A DNA stretch of 64,000 nucleotides from Adineta ricciae (lineage: Eukaryota; Rotifera; Eurotatoria; Adinetida; Adinetidae), in contig CAJNOJ010000102.1 in NCBI GenBank assembly GCA_905250025.1, forward strand, positions 62,001 to 126,000. The letters run 5' to 3'. Below the pieces are notes generated by a model, which was given only the letters and a program-made list of their open reading frames with translations, ran no database searches and was not told the DNA's origin. Below are positions 10,167 through 20,984 of this stretch, piece after piece. The stretch's first letter is position 1. Every line of letters begins with the position of its first letter. The position numbers and the translations under genes are program-made.

Positions 10167-11504
10167 ATGACTCAAAGAATATCATTCCCACGTCCTGATG
10201 ATCGCATCTTACCTGATCGAATATTGTGCCAATCACCGCCGCAACAGTCACAATCTGATAAGGAAAATAAGGTTATCGGATGTCTTCTTGGCCTCGCTAT
10301 CGGCGATGCACTTGGGGCTAGTGTGGAATTTCGTCCTCATGAATATCTTGTGGAAAAGCCTGTCCTAGATCTACAAGGTGGTGGTACGTGGGGTCTTCAA
10401 GCCGGACAATGGACAGATGATACTTCCATGGCGCTATGCTTGGCTTCATCGCTTCTAACACAACGCAGGTTTAATACATATGATCAAATGGTTCGCTACA
10501 AATGGTGGTACAAGAAAGGTTTTCTCTCATCAACTGGACAATGTTTTGATATTGGTAGTACTACTCGTGCTTCCATAGAAGAATTTTGTCAACGACAAAA
10601 TATTCTTAGAAAACATTTTCCCCATATAACGGAAGAACGGATCGATAGTTTACCGTTAGAGGAGGTCAGGAAAGTAAGAGAATTCAGTGAATTCTGCGGT
10701 TTACCAGGACAAGCGGGCAATGGACCTTTAATGCGTCTTGCACCCGTACCTCTGTTCTACTATCGACAACCAGAAGAAGCCGTTCAGTTGGCGGGCGAAA
10801 GCGCTCGTGTCACCCATGGAGATGAAAAGGCTGTTGATGCTTGTCGGTACTTTGCTGCGCTGATCGTCGCGGCAGTCAATGGGGAATTCAAAGATCAATT
10901 GTTAGATGAAAAATTTATCGAAAAGCACAGGCCATGGTTTAAATCTCAGCGGTTACATCCTGAAGTTGTTGCTGTAGCGAATGGATCGTTTCGACGACCA
11001 GGTGGCTATAAAGATGGTATTCGGGGCAAAAATTACATAATTCAAACATTAGAGGCTGCACTCTGGGCGTTTTGGTCCGATGGTAATAATTTTGAAACCG
11101 GTGTTTTGAACGCTGTTAATCTTGGAGATGATGCTGATACAACTGCTGCTGTTTATGGTCAACTGGCTGGTGCATACTATGGTTTACAGGCTGTTTCCTC
11201 TCGATGGGGACGTCAATTGTATGCTCATAAACTACTCATTTGTATTGCTGAATGGCTATACTTTGATGGGAACCAAAATCAAAGTGGTGCTTCTTCCCGA
11301 CAACAACGAATAGCACCACAAATTGGCTTACAGACACCAAAAAACTCATCTGTAGGTATAATGGGTTACGACAAACAAGACCCACCGAAAGCAGTATCAC
11401 ATAAGAATCCTTTTCCGCCAGAATTCAATCCTCATCGCCCAAAAGAGAATCAAAGATTAGATGGATCTAAACTACCCCCTGCAGGTAAACGTAGTGGTCT
11501 TTGA
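10167..11504 (+). CDS. ADP-ribosylglycohydrolase (DraG family), paralogue 2
   Basis: A single exon, 445 aa. It has GDALGASVEF (about 46-55), WTDDTSMAL (82-90), AGNGPLMRLAP and GDDADTTAA (320-328), so the binuclear metal site is complete. It is clearly homologous to the gene at 6126 along the whole catalytic domain. It differs in three ways: it has no intron before TDDT, its N-terminus is polar without an acylation motif, and it has a C-terminal tail of about 75 residues rich in Pro, Gln, Asn and Lys. An upstream exon adding a few residues is possible because a splice-acceptor-like sequence precedes the ATG. It is convergent with the rhamnosidase gene. Likely cytosolic; the substrate is unknown. 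Confidence 0.9.
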   Translation: MTQRISFPRPDDRILPDRILCQSPPQQSQSDKENKVIGCLLGLAIGDALGASVEFRPHEYLVEKPVLDLQGGGTWGLQAGQWTDDTSMALCLASSLLTQRRFNTYDQMVRYKWWYKKGFLSSTGQCFDIGSTTRASIEEFCQRQNILRKHFPHITEERIDSLPLEEVRKVREFSEFCGLPGQAGNGPLMRLAPVPLFYYRQPEEAVQLAGESARVTHGDEKAVDACRYFAALIVAAVNGEFKDQLLDEKFIEKHRPWFKSQRLHPEVVAVANGSFRRPGGYKDGIRGKNYIIQTLEAALWAFWSDGNNFETGVLNAVNLGDDADTTAAVYGQLAGAYYGLQAVSSRWGRQLYAHKLLICIAEWLYFDGNQNQSGASSRQQRIAPQIGLQTPKNSSVGIMGYDKQDPPKAVSHKNPFPPEFNPHRPKENQRLDGSKLPPAGKRSGL

Positions 11505-11733
11505 ACTTGAACGGCTTGAATAAATACTTTAAGTTTCTTTTTAATACTTCAGACAACGGTTTTTTTGTATTTTATATAATGACAATCAAATCTTTTTATG
11601 ATTACTAAATATAGTCATAGTGATGAGGGTATTCTTCTGAATGTTTTCTCAACTACAAAATAATCTACGAAAAGAATGAACTGCATAGATATAAAGATTT
11701 TATATAGTCCTATGAAAAAAGTAGGACAAAAGT

Positions 11734-14700
11734 CTATTGCCATGATGCATGAAATTCATAATGGCCCGAACCAACATGGACCACCATTAATTCATTTGAT
11801 GAATCTTTTTCCACTATGAACTCTCGTACATTCATCATGCTCGTATGGGATGACCAAATCGTTTTCTTATTTTCAGTCAGAGTCTGACATTGAGCGCCAG
11901 GAAACAATGGTTCAAACATAACGCGAGCTTGTACGTTCGGTGGTATAGTAACACGAAGTAGAATCGATTTTGGAGCAGTATCCTGCTCATTGCGCGTATA
12001 GGAGACATGAACACGTCCGTACAATGTACTCAATTGACAATCTAATTTCGACATCAGATGTTTTTTTATTTCTGAAGCCATGCGAGGTCGAATGGTAAGT
12101 ACATTCGATGAAAGGTCAATACCAGCCAAATGTGAATAAAACCATGCGCCAACACTACCGTACATGATATGATTACGAGAATTCATACCAGGCCCTGTTA
12201 ACGGCGCATTCCAAAGTTCCCAAATTGTTGTTGCATTTTCAAAACGATTCGTGAACATATAACCGTATGAGGGATATGTTGTCGACGATATTAATTCAAG
12301 AGCCAAATCATGATATCCATTATCCGATAGAACTGGATAGATCTGAGCTGTGGATACGATGCCCGTTGTTACATGATTTTCATTTTGTCGAATGTCTGCA
12401 ACTAGCTTATCGACTACAGCTGATCGAACGTTCGCTGGTACAACACCTGGTAGAGCTAGGGCAAGTGCTTGTGCTGCTTGCATACCATCGGCGTACGAAT
12501 TAATAGACGAATTAAAGAAAACGCGATGGAATTCTTCAGCAAGTTTTTGATAAAGTATTGTATACGTGTTTGTATCTTCTTTTCTACTCAATGCTTGTGA
12601 CATATTAATCAATAGATAGACATCGTGAAGAAAGCCAAACGAAGTTATCAAATGCTTGTTTGTCATCGGTTGGGGTGGTGGAGGTACCCAATCTCCGTAA
12701 CGAATCGGAAAATTAACGAGACCTGTTGTATTGTAAACATTATGAAGATATTCGACATATTGAACAACGTTATTGTAATAGCTTTCAAGAGTAAGGAGAT
12801 CGTGGTAATGACGATATACTTGCCAAGTTATGGTTGGCAGTGCTGTACCCCAATTAGAATCGGCTGGATACGAATTCCCAGGCACAAAGTTAGGCACTTG
12901 ACCATCAGGTCGTTGAACGTCAACAATTAAGTTCAAGAAATTTTGATAAAATTTAATTAAATCAAAGTTGTATAGTGCTTCATCGACTGACAGTGCAGCA
13001 TCGCCAAGCCATCCTCTGCGTTCGTTTCGTTGTGGACTACAATAGAAGCGAATATTTCATAAAGACGAAAACAAAATCAATATAAGCTGAAAAACAAACC
13101 AATCAGTTGGTAAAGACATAATGTTACTTAATTGTCCCCACTGTATATTATGTTGAATTTGATTGACGACGGGATTACTTGTGCTAAAACTACCTTTCAG
13201 TGTTGTTTCACTATGCACGAACGGACATTCCACATCGTCTTTTGTCAATGCATTCGGTGGAGCAAAGACAGACAGATAACGAAAACCGTGAACGGTAAAT
13301 CTAGAAGAAAACAAAATAGTCAGATACGCTTCGGAAGAATATAGATAATCGAAGTTACGTTGGCTCATAAACTTCACCAGCAGGATCACCACGAAGAACA
13401 TATGTGTCAGATGCTGTGGCAGCACGAAGATTTTCCGTATAAATATTACGAGCCGATCGACTACAATGGCGATGAGTATTGATTTCAATGAGAGAGCCAA
13501 AGTGTGCAGATATACTTAGTTGCTATATCTGGGAGAGTGATTGTTTCTCCATGACGAATGTAAACACCATAACCGGGTGGTCCGCGAAATTTTATTCGGC
13601 ACCATCCAGCCATATTTTGACCGAGGTCAAATATTATAAGACCTAAAAGCCATTCGAAATTCAAAACTAGTTCCTTTCTAAAGCATAAAAAGCTACCTGA
13701 GTCAGACGACCACATATTGATAGGTTTTAATACACCACCATCCGCTAATCGAGCACCTTTGATATCTCCTAACTCTTCGGCTTTCAAATAACTTCGTTGT
13801 TGTTCATCCGTTGACACTTCAAAATGTAAAGCATCATTTCCAGCTCGAATTGGCGGCATATCTTGCACAATGATGATTCCACCAAGCGACATATTCACTG
13901 GCGATGGTAGCAAATCCGGCATGATCCATGCTGATAACGAATCATTAAATCCTGGTCGAGCCCAGTTCGGACGATCGTTTCGGCTGTCATAAAATTCACC
14001 ATTATAAACACTATCGTGTTTAATTGAACCTTCTCGTCCAGTCCATGTCTGATCACTGAAAACCTTCACTTCATCACCATTCATAAACGTTATAAACAGG
14101 GTGAAAAGAAGACGTGGTGGACCTGAAATTAACAAAAGCACAGATATATTTCAGTCGGCCAATCAAACTGGATTACCGTAAGCAGATTCACCGTGTTGCT
14201 CTTGACTATACCATCCATTACCTAATTTAATTCCAATTGCATTCGTACCAATCTAAATAAATGAAAGTCAATTCGAACAAAGTAAAGAAACAAAGAATAC
14301 CGTGATATTCGAAGTGATATCATAAGCAACAAGTAAAGTACGTAATTCATACGTTGTCCATCCAGGATCTAACTTTCGACTCAGATCTACTTTATTCCCA
14401 TTCAAATAAAATTCATAGTAGCCCAAGCCAGATACGTAAGCAAAGGCTGATTTCACTGGACTTGTATTTGGCACCGTAAATTCTTTTCGTAATTCGTTCA
14501 TGTTTATTTTTGTTGAACCAATCCAATTGAGATCATCTTCATTGATAATATATCGATAGAGATCAAATATCGGAGTTCGAAACTGAATCCAATCGGTCCA
14601 TTGACTTGATTCATTAGAATTTGTCGTCCAAATTCGAATGCGAAAACGATAATATGTCGAGGGTAGGAGATCATTTTTATTCGTATATGGAACATGGATC

Positions 14701-14999
14701 GACGCTGACGAAAGAATACACTCACTGTCCCATCGGAATGGTTTCTCTATCGCAGTTAATTTAATCGATTCTAGCTGAATTTGATAAGCAGCTTGGTGAA
14801 TATTTCGTTGTAATGCATCGTCCGAAACAGGAATTTTCCAAGAGAATCTCGGCCGGGGTGTGTTAACAATCAAATCATTCGTTGTTTCAACTTTATGATG
14901 ATCAATACGAACGTCAAACGGAGCTAACGAACGTCTACAAAGAACTGAATTCAGAACAAATAAGTAATGCAATGCATAAAAGCAATATACTTTATTCAT
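11734..14999 (-). CDS. secreted alpha-L-rhamnosidase (GH78), seven exons
   Basis: Exons are 14999-14301, 14252-14177, 14122-13697, 13642-13516, 13460-13359, 13300-13100 and 13036-11734. The six introns are 48-63 bp. The join is in frame, 977 aa, starting with a signal peptide (MNKVYCFYALHYLFVLNSVLC). Family hallmarks are TPRPRFSWKIP near the N-terminus, IFDLGQNMAGW, the TFTVHGFRYLSV strand, the catalytic-domain motif DCPQRNERRGWLGDAALS (from about 543), TTIWELWN with the probable general base Glu, and SRNHIMYGSVGAWFY. The enzyme cleaves terminal alpha-L-rhamnose from plant, algal or microbial glycans and glycosides. GH78 is mainly bacterial and fungal, so horizontal origin is likely; the introns show it has settled in a eukaryotic genome. 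Asn stands where many relatives have Asp in CPQR(D)ER. Confidence 0.92.
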
Positions 15000-16603
15000 G
15001 TTTGTTGTAAAAATAAATATTCCGATGTTATTTTATATATTCGTATCTTCTTTTTATCATAATTCTTTCTATTTACTCGTATTTTATCTAAATTTAATCT
15101 TTAACATTGACACAAACTACCAGTACCCACAATTCTTCCAAAATCATGCTTTACAATTAGAAATTCTCTTCAATGTCGCAATACCTTCATCGATTTTCCG
15201 AAACTCTACAATGTCCTCGTAATAGAAAGTCAGTCGTGGCTGATTTTTGTCATTAGCACCTTGGAGCAAGGAAATTATTTGTCGAGAAGCATTCGCTTTG
15301 ATATGATAATGTAATTTTAATTTCTTTTTCCATTAGTCCTCTCACTACGAAGTGTTCTTTTCTCCAAAGAGATCTTTGACTATGAGAGTGTTTTCTGAAA
15401 TGTATTGAAACCTAGCGAATAGCACGTATATGTACGGAGTTCGTAATCATAAAGGACAAAAACAGCTGATTATCATATTCATAGTTCTATTTCGGAAGAG
15501 AATTTTTTCTTAAAAGGGAAAATATTCTCGTTGGCATTGAACACTCATTTCAAACAAAAAATAGTTAAATTGTCAAAATGAATAATTTACGATTTCCGAA
15601 TCGATGTGACATGCCTTATTTTATATAAATTGTGCTCTCGTTCCACGTATTTACTTTCATTTCTATAGTTATTACGGACGAAACGTCGTTCGTACTGAGA
15701 AAAAAAGAGTTTTGTTCGATGAATGCAATATACGTATGTTTTCATTAATTAAAATGAAAGGAAGAAATGCATCGGGGCAACAGTAAAAGTGTAAAAAATG
15801 CCTTTTCTTGTTATTGTACTGTTTTTTTCCAAGAAAAATAAGAACAAAAGGTTATAAATAAGTATTAAAAATAAATTTCTTTGAAAAATTCGAATATTAC
15901 TGATTGGCGCAGACAAAACTTCACCTGAGTAATATCTCTTTCTTCATGGTTTCTACCAACATTCTTCCCCGCTCGGCGGGCGTTGTTAACAATAAGACAA
16001 ATTTTATTAGCGAACACCTTCATTCTACATCGACTGGCTTCTACCAATATGTGAAAGTGCCCACTTAAAGAAAAATTTCTTTCCATGCATGATCGATCTG
16101 ATTTGATAAGCAGATATGTTCGAGATACTTCGTCATTCTGAAGCGTTTGTAACGAAAGATATGAATACGAATTAGTATTTCGAATGCTTCGTTTCAAGTA
16201 CCGATCATATTTGCGTCAGTCATTTATGATTCGTCTCTTTTCTCCTTGTATTACTAATTTCTACTTGTCATAAAAGTACAACAGAGTCAGTCGTTCTCTT
16301 TTTCCATGACTAAAGAATAACTAATCAATGAAAAGTGAAATATAATAACTTCATTTCGCTACTTATTCCAGTTTAAATTGCTTAGTTCATAGAAGCAAGG
16401 AGAAATTGCCGTCATATTCTCTTTCTTTTTCTCTTTTTACTTAATTCTATTGAAATCAAAAAGTAAGAGAGTAGAAGAAAAAGAGCGAGAGAAGAAAGAA
16501 CTTTAAAGTCATAACGCAACGTTATAGTTGTATTTTTATTTAAAAATATTGAGAGTAACTCACAGTTAACTATCTTGTAGAATTTTCTTAACGAAAAAAA
16601 AAC
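15000..16603. other. intergenic, no gene recognised
   Basis: Divergent upstream region of the rhamnosidase (minus) and the membrane protein at 16604 (plus). A 110-codon minus-strand frame at 15865-16197 has no recognisable features and I do not call it. Confidence 0.4.
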
Positions 16604-17355
16604 ATGCCTAGTCCAACAGATTTTGGTTTCCGGCAAGTATTTCCCAGATGGTTACCGATAGTCATAGGTGTTATCGAAGTTGTGTGTGTTGCTGTTATGT
16701 TTATTACTGAATTGGGCAACGTGGGAAGTAATTTCTGGGTTACAAATGTTTTCGCTGGTGGTTGGTGTGGTTGTGTTTTGATTATACATTTTCTTTCATT
16801 GTTTATTGTTGGTAAGTTTCTATCTTTCATCAGAAAAGAAAAGAAATACTTCTTGTTTTAGGTTGTTGTGCCCCAAGTCCAACCATTGGTCTCGTCGTAT
16901 TGATTATTTCAGTTGTCGCGCTTGTCGCTTGCATCGCATTAATAACGTTTGATGCTGTTTTTATTGCTTTACCATCGACATGTATTTTAACACCAAGCTG
17001 TTCGAGTTATGCTTCGTCAACATCGATGTTTAGTTATTACTTTCGAAACTCTTTCTTCAGTACCTTTAGACAACTTAGTCCATTCACAAATTATACCGAA
17101 ACTCAAGCAAAATTTCTCTTTCAAATCGTTCAACTAAGTGTCGGAGCCTTGTGCGGCATTCTTTGTGTTGTATACATTATTGTTTATATCATAACAAGAA
17201 GTAAAGCTTCAAGAATAGCTCCAGCTTCTTATCAAAACAACAACTATCCTGCACCTCAACCAAATTATGCTCCGCGGCAATCAGTTTACAATGGTAATCA
17301 ACCAAAACCAACTGCACCACAAGCTGTTCGAAATCCTCAAGGTGATACGTATTGA
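16604..17355 (+). CDS. four-helix membrane protein, 233 aa, unrecognised
   Basis: Two exons, 16604-16811 and 16862-17355, with a 50 bp intron, join in frame. Four hydrophobic segments are visible, near residues 17-38, 47-71, 78-103 and 155-180. This resembles the topology of tetraspanin-, claudin- or MARVEL-like proteins. An extracellular loop between helices 3 and 4 contains two Cys (TCILTPSC) and a Ser-rich run. The cytosolic tail of about 45 residues is rich in Pro, Asn, Gln and Tyr (NYPAPQPNYAPRQ). I see no CCG tetraspanin motif, so I do not assign a family. It is probably at the plasma membrane or in vesicles. Confidence 0.75.
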
Positions 17356-18027
17356 TTGCGTCATATAATTTCTAATTGAAAAATATTTTTCTTATTGTTC
17401 ACAATGACAGGATACCTTACAAAGTCATGTCTATATCAATGTCCTTTTCCTTCTTCCTATCCATCTTATTATTGAAATAAAAGATTACAATACAAACAAA
17501 ATATAATAAATCATGTTTATATTTTGTCATCTTAGCAACAAATATGTCTGCGACGTCATGCACGTGTACACACGAAGGCGTTGTTCCACTTCAGTTTTGC
17601 AGAACAGTAAGAGTGATGTGTTCTTTTCTTTTTCGAATCCTTATGACAGTAAGAAGCAGGATGAAACCAAGGTTATTACTGCTTGATTGACAGAATATTG
17701 TATATGTTCATTGAGACTATTTTTTGTCCTTGTTCGAACATATAAGAGTGAAATTTCGTCGTCTGTCAATTTGAACTAAGTTCGTCATCTTCTATTCTGA
17801 CTGATCAAGGCAAGAGTATTTTGTAGTTTTTGATACTTCATAACCTATTCCACGCAGGGTGATGTATGTCAGTTGGTGACTGTCGACAAACTTACGCTTT
17901 TTCTATTCTTAAAGTCATGACATTTTTTTCGAAAATAGTTTCGATAGCGTTTGTTTGTTTTTTTTTGTGTTAACTAAACTACGGTTAATCGAAACGAATT
18001 GATTAAAGAAAAGCACATGATGTTTAT
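17356..18027. other. intergenic, no gene recognised
   Basis: Convergent 3' flanks of the genes at 16604 (plus) and 18028 (minus). AATAAA-type signals lie soon after 17355. Nothing else is identified. Confidence 0.4.
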
Positions 18028-18429
18028 CTAGTTTTTAGATGATGTTTTTGATCGAATTCGGCTGTTGTTATTTCGTGACGTTAAGGATGATCGATTGTGT
18101 TTTTTAGTTAATCGACGTTGTTTTGTCGCGACTTTCTTTTTCACAGTTCGGTGAAAGGAACTTTTTTGACTATTGTTACGTGCAGAATTCTTCTTTTTCT
18201 GCGTCAAATTGCACTTTTTCCGGTGAGTTGGGCGAGATTTCATCGGTTTCGGAAAGACATTTGTTGAGAATGGTATTGTACCTTCGAGTGTCGATAATAA
18301 TTGCTGAACTTTCGTTGGAGATATACCACCACAGTCAGTGCAAACAATATCTTTTTGTTGAGAAGAAAACGAGTCTTTTGTAGTCGATGGAGTTGACGAT
18401 GTTGCTTGGTAATTATTATTACGTGACAT
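18028..18429 (-). CDS. small basic protein, unrecognised, 133 aa
   Basis: The open frame extends 24 codons further upstream, but the internal Met at 18429 (MSRNNN) gives a more plausible start because the extension is hydrophobic and sits in the short gap after the upstream gene. The N-terminal half is Ser/Thr/Gln-rich with one CxxC (VCTDCGG). The C-terminal half is very rich in Lys, Arg, Asn and Ser (KKKVATKQRRLTKKHNR), suggesting nucleic-acid binding or nuclear localisation. It follows the EEP gene on the same strand by 145 bp. There is no family assignment, and a spurious frame cannot be excluded. Confidence 0.45.
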   Translation of the reverse strand: MSRNNNYQATSSTPSTTKDSFSSQQKDIVCTDCGGISPTKVQQLLSTLEGTIPFSTNVFPKPMKSRPTHRKKCNLTQKKKNSARNNSQKSSFHRTVKKKVATKQRRLTKKHNRSSLTSRNNNSRIRSKTSSKN

Positions 18430-18574
18430 GAGAAGAAAATTAAAAATGAAGAAGTGAGCAAAAGAGACATTTGGCGCGATACAAAGCAAAACAGAAAACA
18501 AAAAAGAGCGGCTTCATAAATCTGAAGAATCCCTATGTACTTTATTACTTGAAAAATATACAAGATAAGATCGT

Positions 18575-19420
18575 CTATGTATCAATAGATTGAAATACAG
18601 TGAGAACAGGTCGATGATCGCTCAGTTTCCATCCACTTTGATCGTGCCAGATTAAATGATTGCAACCATGCGGTATCAATTCACTGGAGATCGGTTGAAG
18701 AACATTTGATTTGTAAAAAATAAAATCGACGCCCAATTGCTCTTTTCGATGTGTTAAATGAGTGACGTTCGGTTCGAATCCGTTTATAACTCGATATGAG
18801 GAGAGGAATTGATTTTTTTCTATCAACTGATAAACGGGATCATGATGATATGACGAATTGAAGTCTCCACAGATGATGGTCGAACATTGATTAAGAAGAT
18901 TTTTCGATTGTTGATAATCAGATAATAAATCGAGAAATTTTTTGATTTGTCTCAATCGGACACGACGTTCGAATCGGTAATGAGGAAATGTTAAATGAAC
19001 ATTAAGCAAAATTAAATCTTTGTCACGAAATCTTAAATGAAGTAATAATCCAACACGATTTCCAACATCGTTCAATTTAAAATCACATTTATCCATCACT
19101 TGGACATGACTCGAATCGACAAGAATAGCTAAACCATCATCGAGTGCACCAGTACGTTGAAGTGTATAGAACGAATATTTCGACGACAGATTAGATTTGT
19201 ATAATTGAGAAAATAACGGATTTTTCAACCAAAATTCCTGTAAGCAAATCAGATTAATATCTAACGATTGAAGAATTTTGATTATAGATAAATGCCGTGC
19301 TTGCCACAATGTGTCATAAGCACTTTCACGATCATGCTCAGATGATAAACGTTTGTAACATGGTGCGAGAATGTTAAACGTGCATACAGATAATGTATTG
19401 TCTCTAACGTTGGAAGACAT
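18575..19420 (-). CDS. endonuclease/exonuclease/phosphatase (EEP) family protein
   Basis: A single exon, 281 aa, covering one complete EEP domain. Catalytic landmarks occur in order: FNILAP (Asn), CLQEFW (metal-binding Glu), NVHLTFPH (His), CGDFNSS (Asp/Asn), VDFIFY (Asp) and SDHRPV (catalytic Asp-His). The superfamily includes DNase I, CCR4-type deadenylases, sphingomyelinases and inositol phosphatases. The layout recalls the short plant and protist 'calcium-binding protein At1g02270-like' members, but the substrate cannot be decided. No signal peptide is visible. A pyrimidine tract ending in AG lies 4 nt before the ATG, suggesting a 3' splice site in the 5' UTR. Confidence 0.9.
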   Translation of the reverse strand: MSSNVRDNTLSVCTFNILAPCYKRLSSEHDRESAYDTLWQARHLSIIKILQSLDINLICLQEFWLKNPLFSQLYKSNLSSKYSFYTLQRTGALDDGLAILVDSSHVQVMDKCDFKLNDVGNRVGLLLHLRFRDKDLILLNVHLTFPHYRFERRVRLRQIKKFLDLLSDYQQSKNLLNQCSTIICGDFNSSYHHDPVYQLIEKNQFLSSYRVINGFEPNVTHLTHRKEQLGVDFIFYKSNVLQPISSELIPHGCNHLIWHDQSGWKLSDHRPVLTVFQSIDT

Positions 19421-20265
19421 TTTTCTAAAGAAAATACTTAAGAAGATGGCAATTGTGTATGATGATTGACTTACCTACGATGCATAGAGGAAATCGTTAA
19501 TCGAGGTACAGCACAGTATGAGAACATATTCAATACTTTTACGTAAGCCGTGATGACCGCATTAAGGCGCATCATCTACAAACATGAGTATTCGATAGTT
19601 TAATGAAACGAAGACAATGATTCTTTATTCGCAAATATTTATTACAAAAAAGAAACGTCAATTCACACGTAGATTTTACTCCTTTACGGCAAAGACATTA
19701 GTTATTTATACCAACTTTACCATTAGGATGATCCAATATTTAATGAATCGAGAACTTAGCTGACAAATATTCATCAGTTTTTATTCATTACGCCTATGTG
19801 CCATGGAATAAACTATCAGAGGTCAAATAGTTCGCTTAATATAACTGAATTATCGATAATCCGTTGTTTAATCGATCCATGTCTCTCATTGTGTCATCCC
19901 GAGATATGGCACATCCCTTCAATTTATAAGAAAAATACAAAAGATATAACGTGAAATTGTCGAATAAAGTTAAAAACAAGAAATTCAAATGCGGAAAAGC
20001 AACGTGCGAATTGAAACGAATTTCTATTGGTGAGTGTTTACTAGCCGATAGAAAAGTCGAACCAACCCTCTGTGGTTCTTTTAGAATGATGTTTAGCGAC
20101 TTCTTTTCCAAAACCGTATAGAACAATAATCGAAGATTTATTAGCAAAGACATCGACGTTTGGTGTTTCTCGATTATACAAACTAAGTCAGTAAGTTTAT
20201 TAAGAACAAAAGAGAATTTCAAGAAAATGTGAATATAGGTGACTGTGTAGAAGATGCTCTTCCGT
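19421..20265. other. intergenic, no gene recognised
   Basis: The 155-codon minus-strand frame at 19836-20303 overlaps a tail fragment read in another frame and looks accidental. I see nothing else. Confidence 0.4.
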
Positions 20266-20373
20266 TCAATAATCACCATCGATATCAGACCAAGTAACAG
20301 CATGTGTTTTTTCTAGTGATTTTATCGTACCATCGAAACCTTTTTCTTTGATTAAATTAGATAAGTTATCCAT
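20266..20373 (-). pseudogene. inverted fragment resembling the C-terminus of the neighbouring gene
   Basis: A 35-codon frame (Met-Asp-Asn-Leu-Ser... to TGA). Its sequence KGFDGTIKSLEKTHAVTWSD parallels HGVPGSIDYIEGKAKITWDD at the C-terminus of the protein at 20463-20984: the G, G, I, E, TW and D positions align. The similarity extends a few codons upstream of the Met, to about 20404, before an in-frame stop. It is probably a remnant of an inverted duplicate, or the last exon of a lost paralogue. It could also be a short peptide gene. Confidence 0.45.
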
Positions 20374-20462
20374 TTTTTTCGCTACTTTTTGAGAGTAATA
20401 TCCAAGCAAAGGTTAATCAAGTTTATCAAACCATTCCTGGGACGTTCGCCAAGTTTCTTGAA

Positions 20463-20984
20463 ATGAACGACATCGCGAAACCTATTCGACTCCGCAGCAA
20501 TTTCAAAGTATACAACGTTGGGATGGGAACAGCAAAGAACCTGGTAATTCACAACTTCAACATATACCTTCGAAAATCAATTCAAGAGATATTCGATCAG
20601 CAAAAGATCGCAGAAGTACGAGCAGAAGACTTGAGTATGGATATTACAAAACCTTATGAAGGAAAATTATCGAATTGTCCATCTCCAGGTGAAAAATTCG
20701 CTACTATATTACAGTTCCAGGAAAGGTACCGAGGCAAAAAAGGCGGCAAGTATATAACAGCTGTTTTTGCTTACGTATACATGGAAATTACGGAAATATG
20801 TGAAAATAATTGGATTGCGGACAATGAACGAAGCTTCACTTATGAATTAAGAATTGAATTGAGTGGAGTGTCAATCGACGAAAATCAGGCAAATAAACTT
20901 GGAGAATTAATTTCGCGTCATGGTGTTCCTGGATCCATTGATTACATTGAAGGAAAAGCGAAGATAACATGGGACGATTTATAA
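20463..20984 (+). CDS. unrecognised protein, 173 aa
   Basis: A single-exon frame with balanced composition. It has alternating strands and amphipathic helices, no signal peptide and no membrane segment. Several Tyr and Lys occur in the middle (RYRGKKGGKY). The C-terminus HGVPGSIDYIEGKAKITWDD recurs, diverged, on the opposite strand just upstream (20266-20373), which supports it being a genuine, duplicated coding sequence. I do not know the family and assign no function. Confidence 0.6.
   Translation: MNDIAKPIRLRSNFKVYNVGMGTAKNLVIHNFNIYLRKSIQEIFDQQKIAEVRAEDLSMDITKPYEGKLSNCPSPGEKFATILQFQERYRGKKGGKYITAVFAYVYMEITEICENNWIADNERSFTYELRIELSGVSIDENQANKLGELISRHGVPGSIDYIEGKAKITWDDL

Noticed and set aside
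19836-20303. 155-codon minus-strand frame
   Set aside because: Overlaps in another frame the fragment that shows real homology to the neighbouring protein; no domain features of its own.
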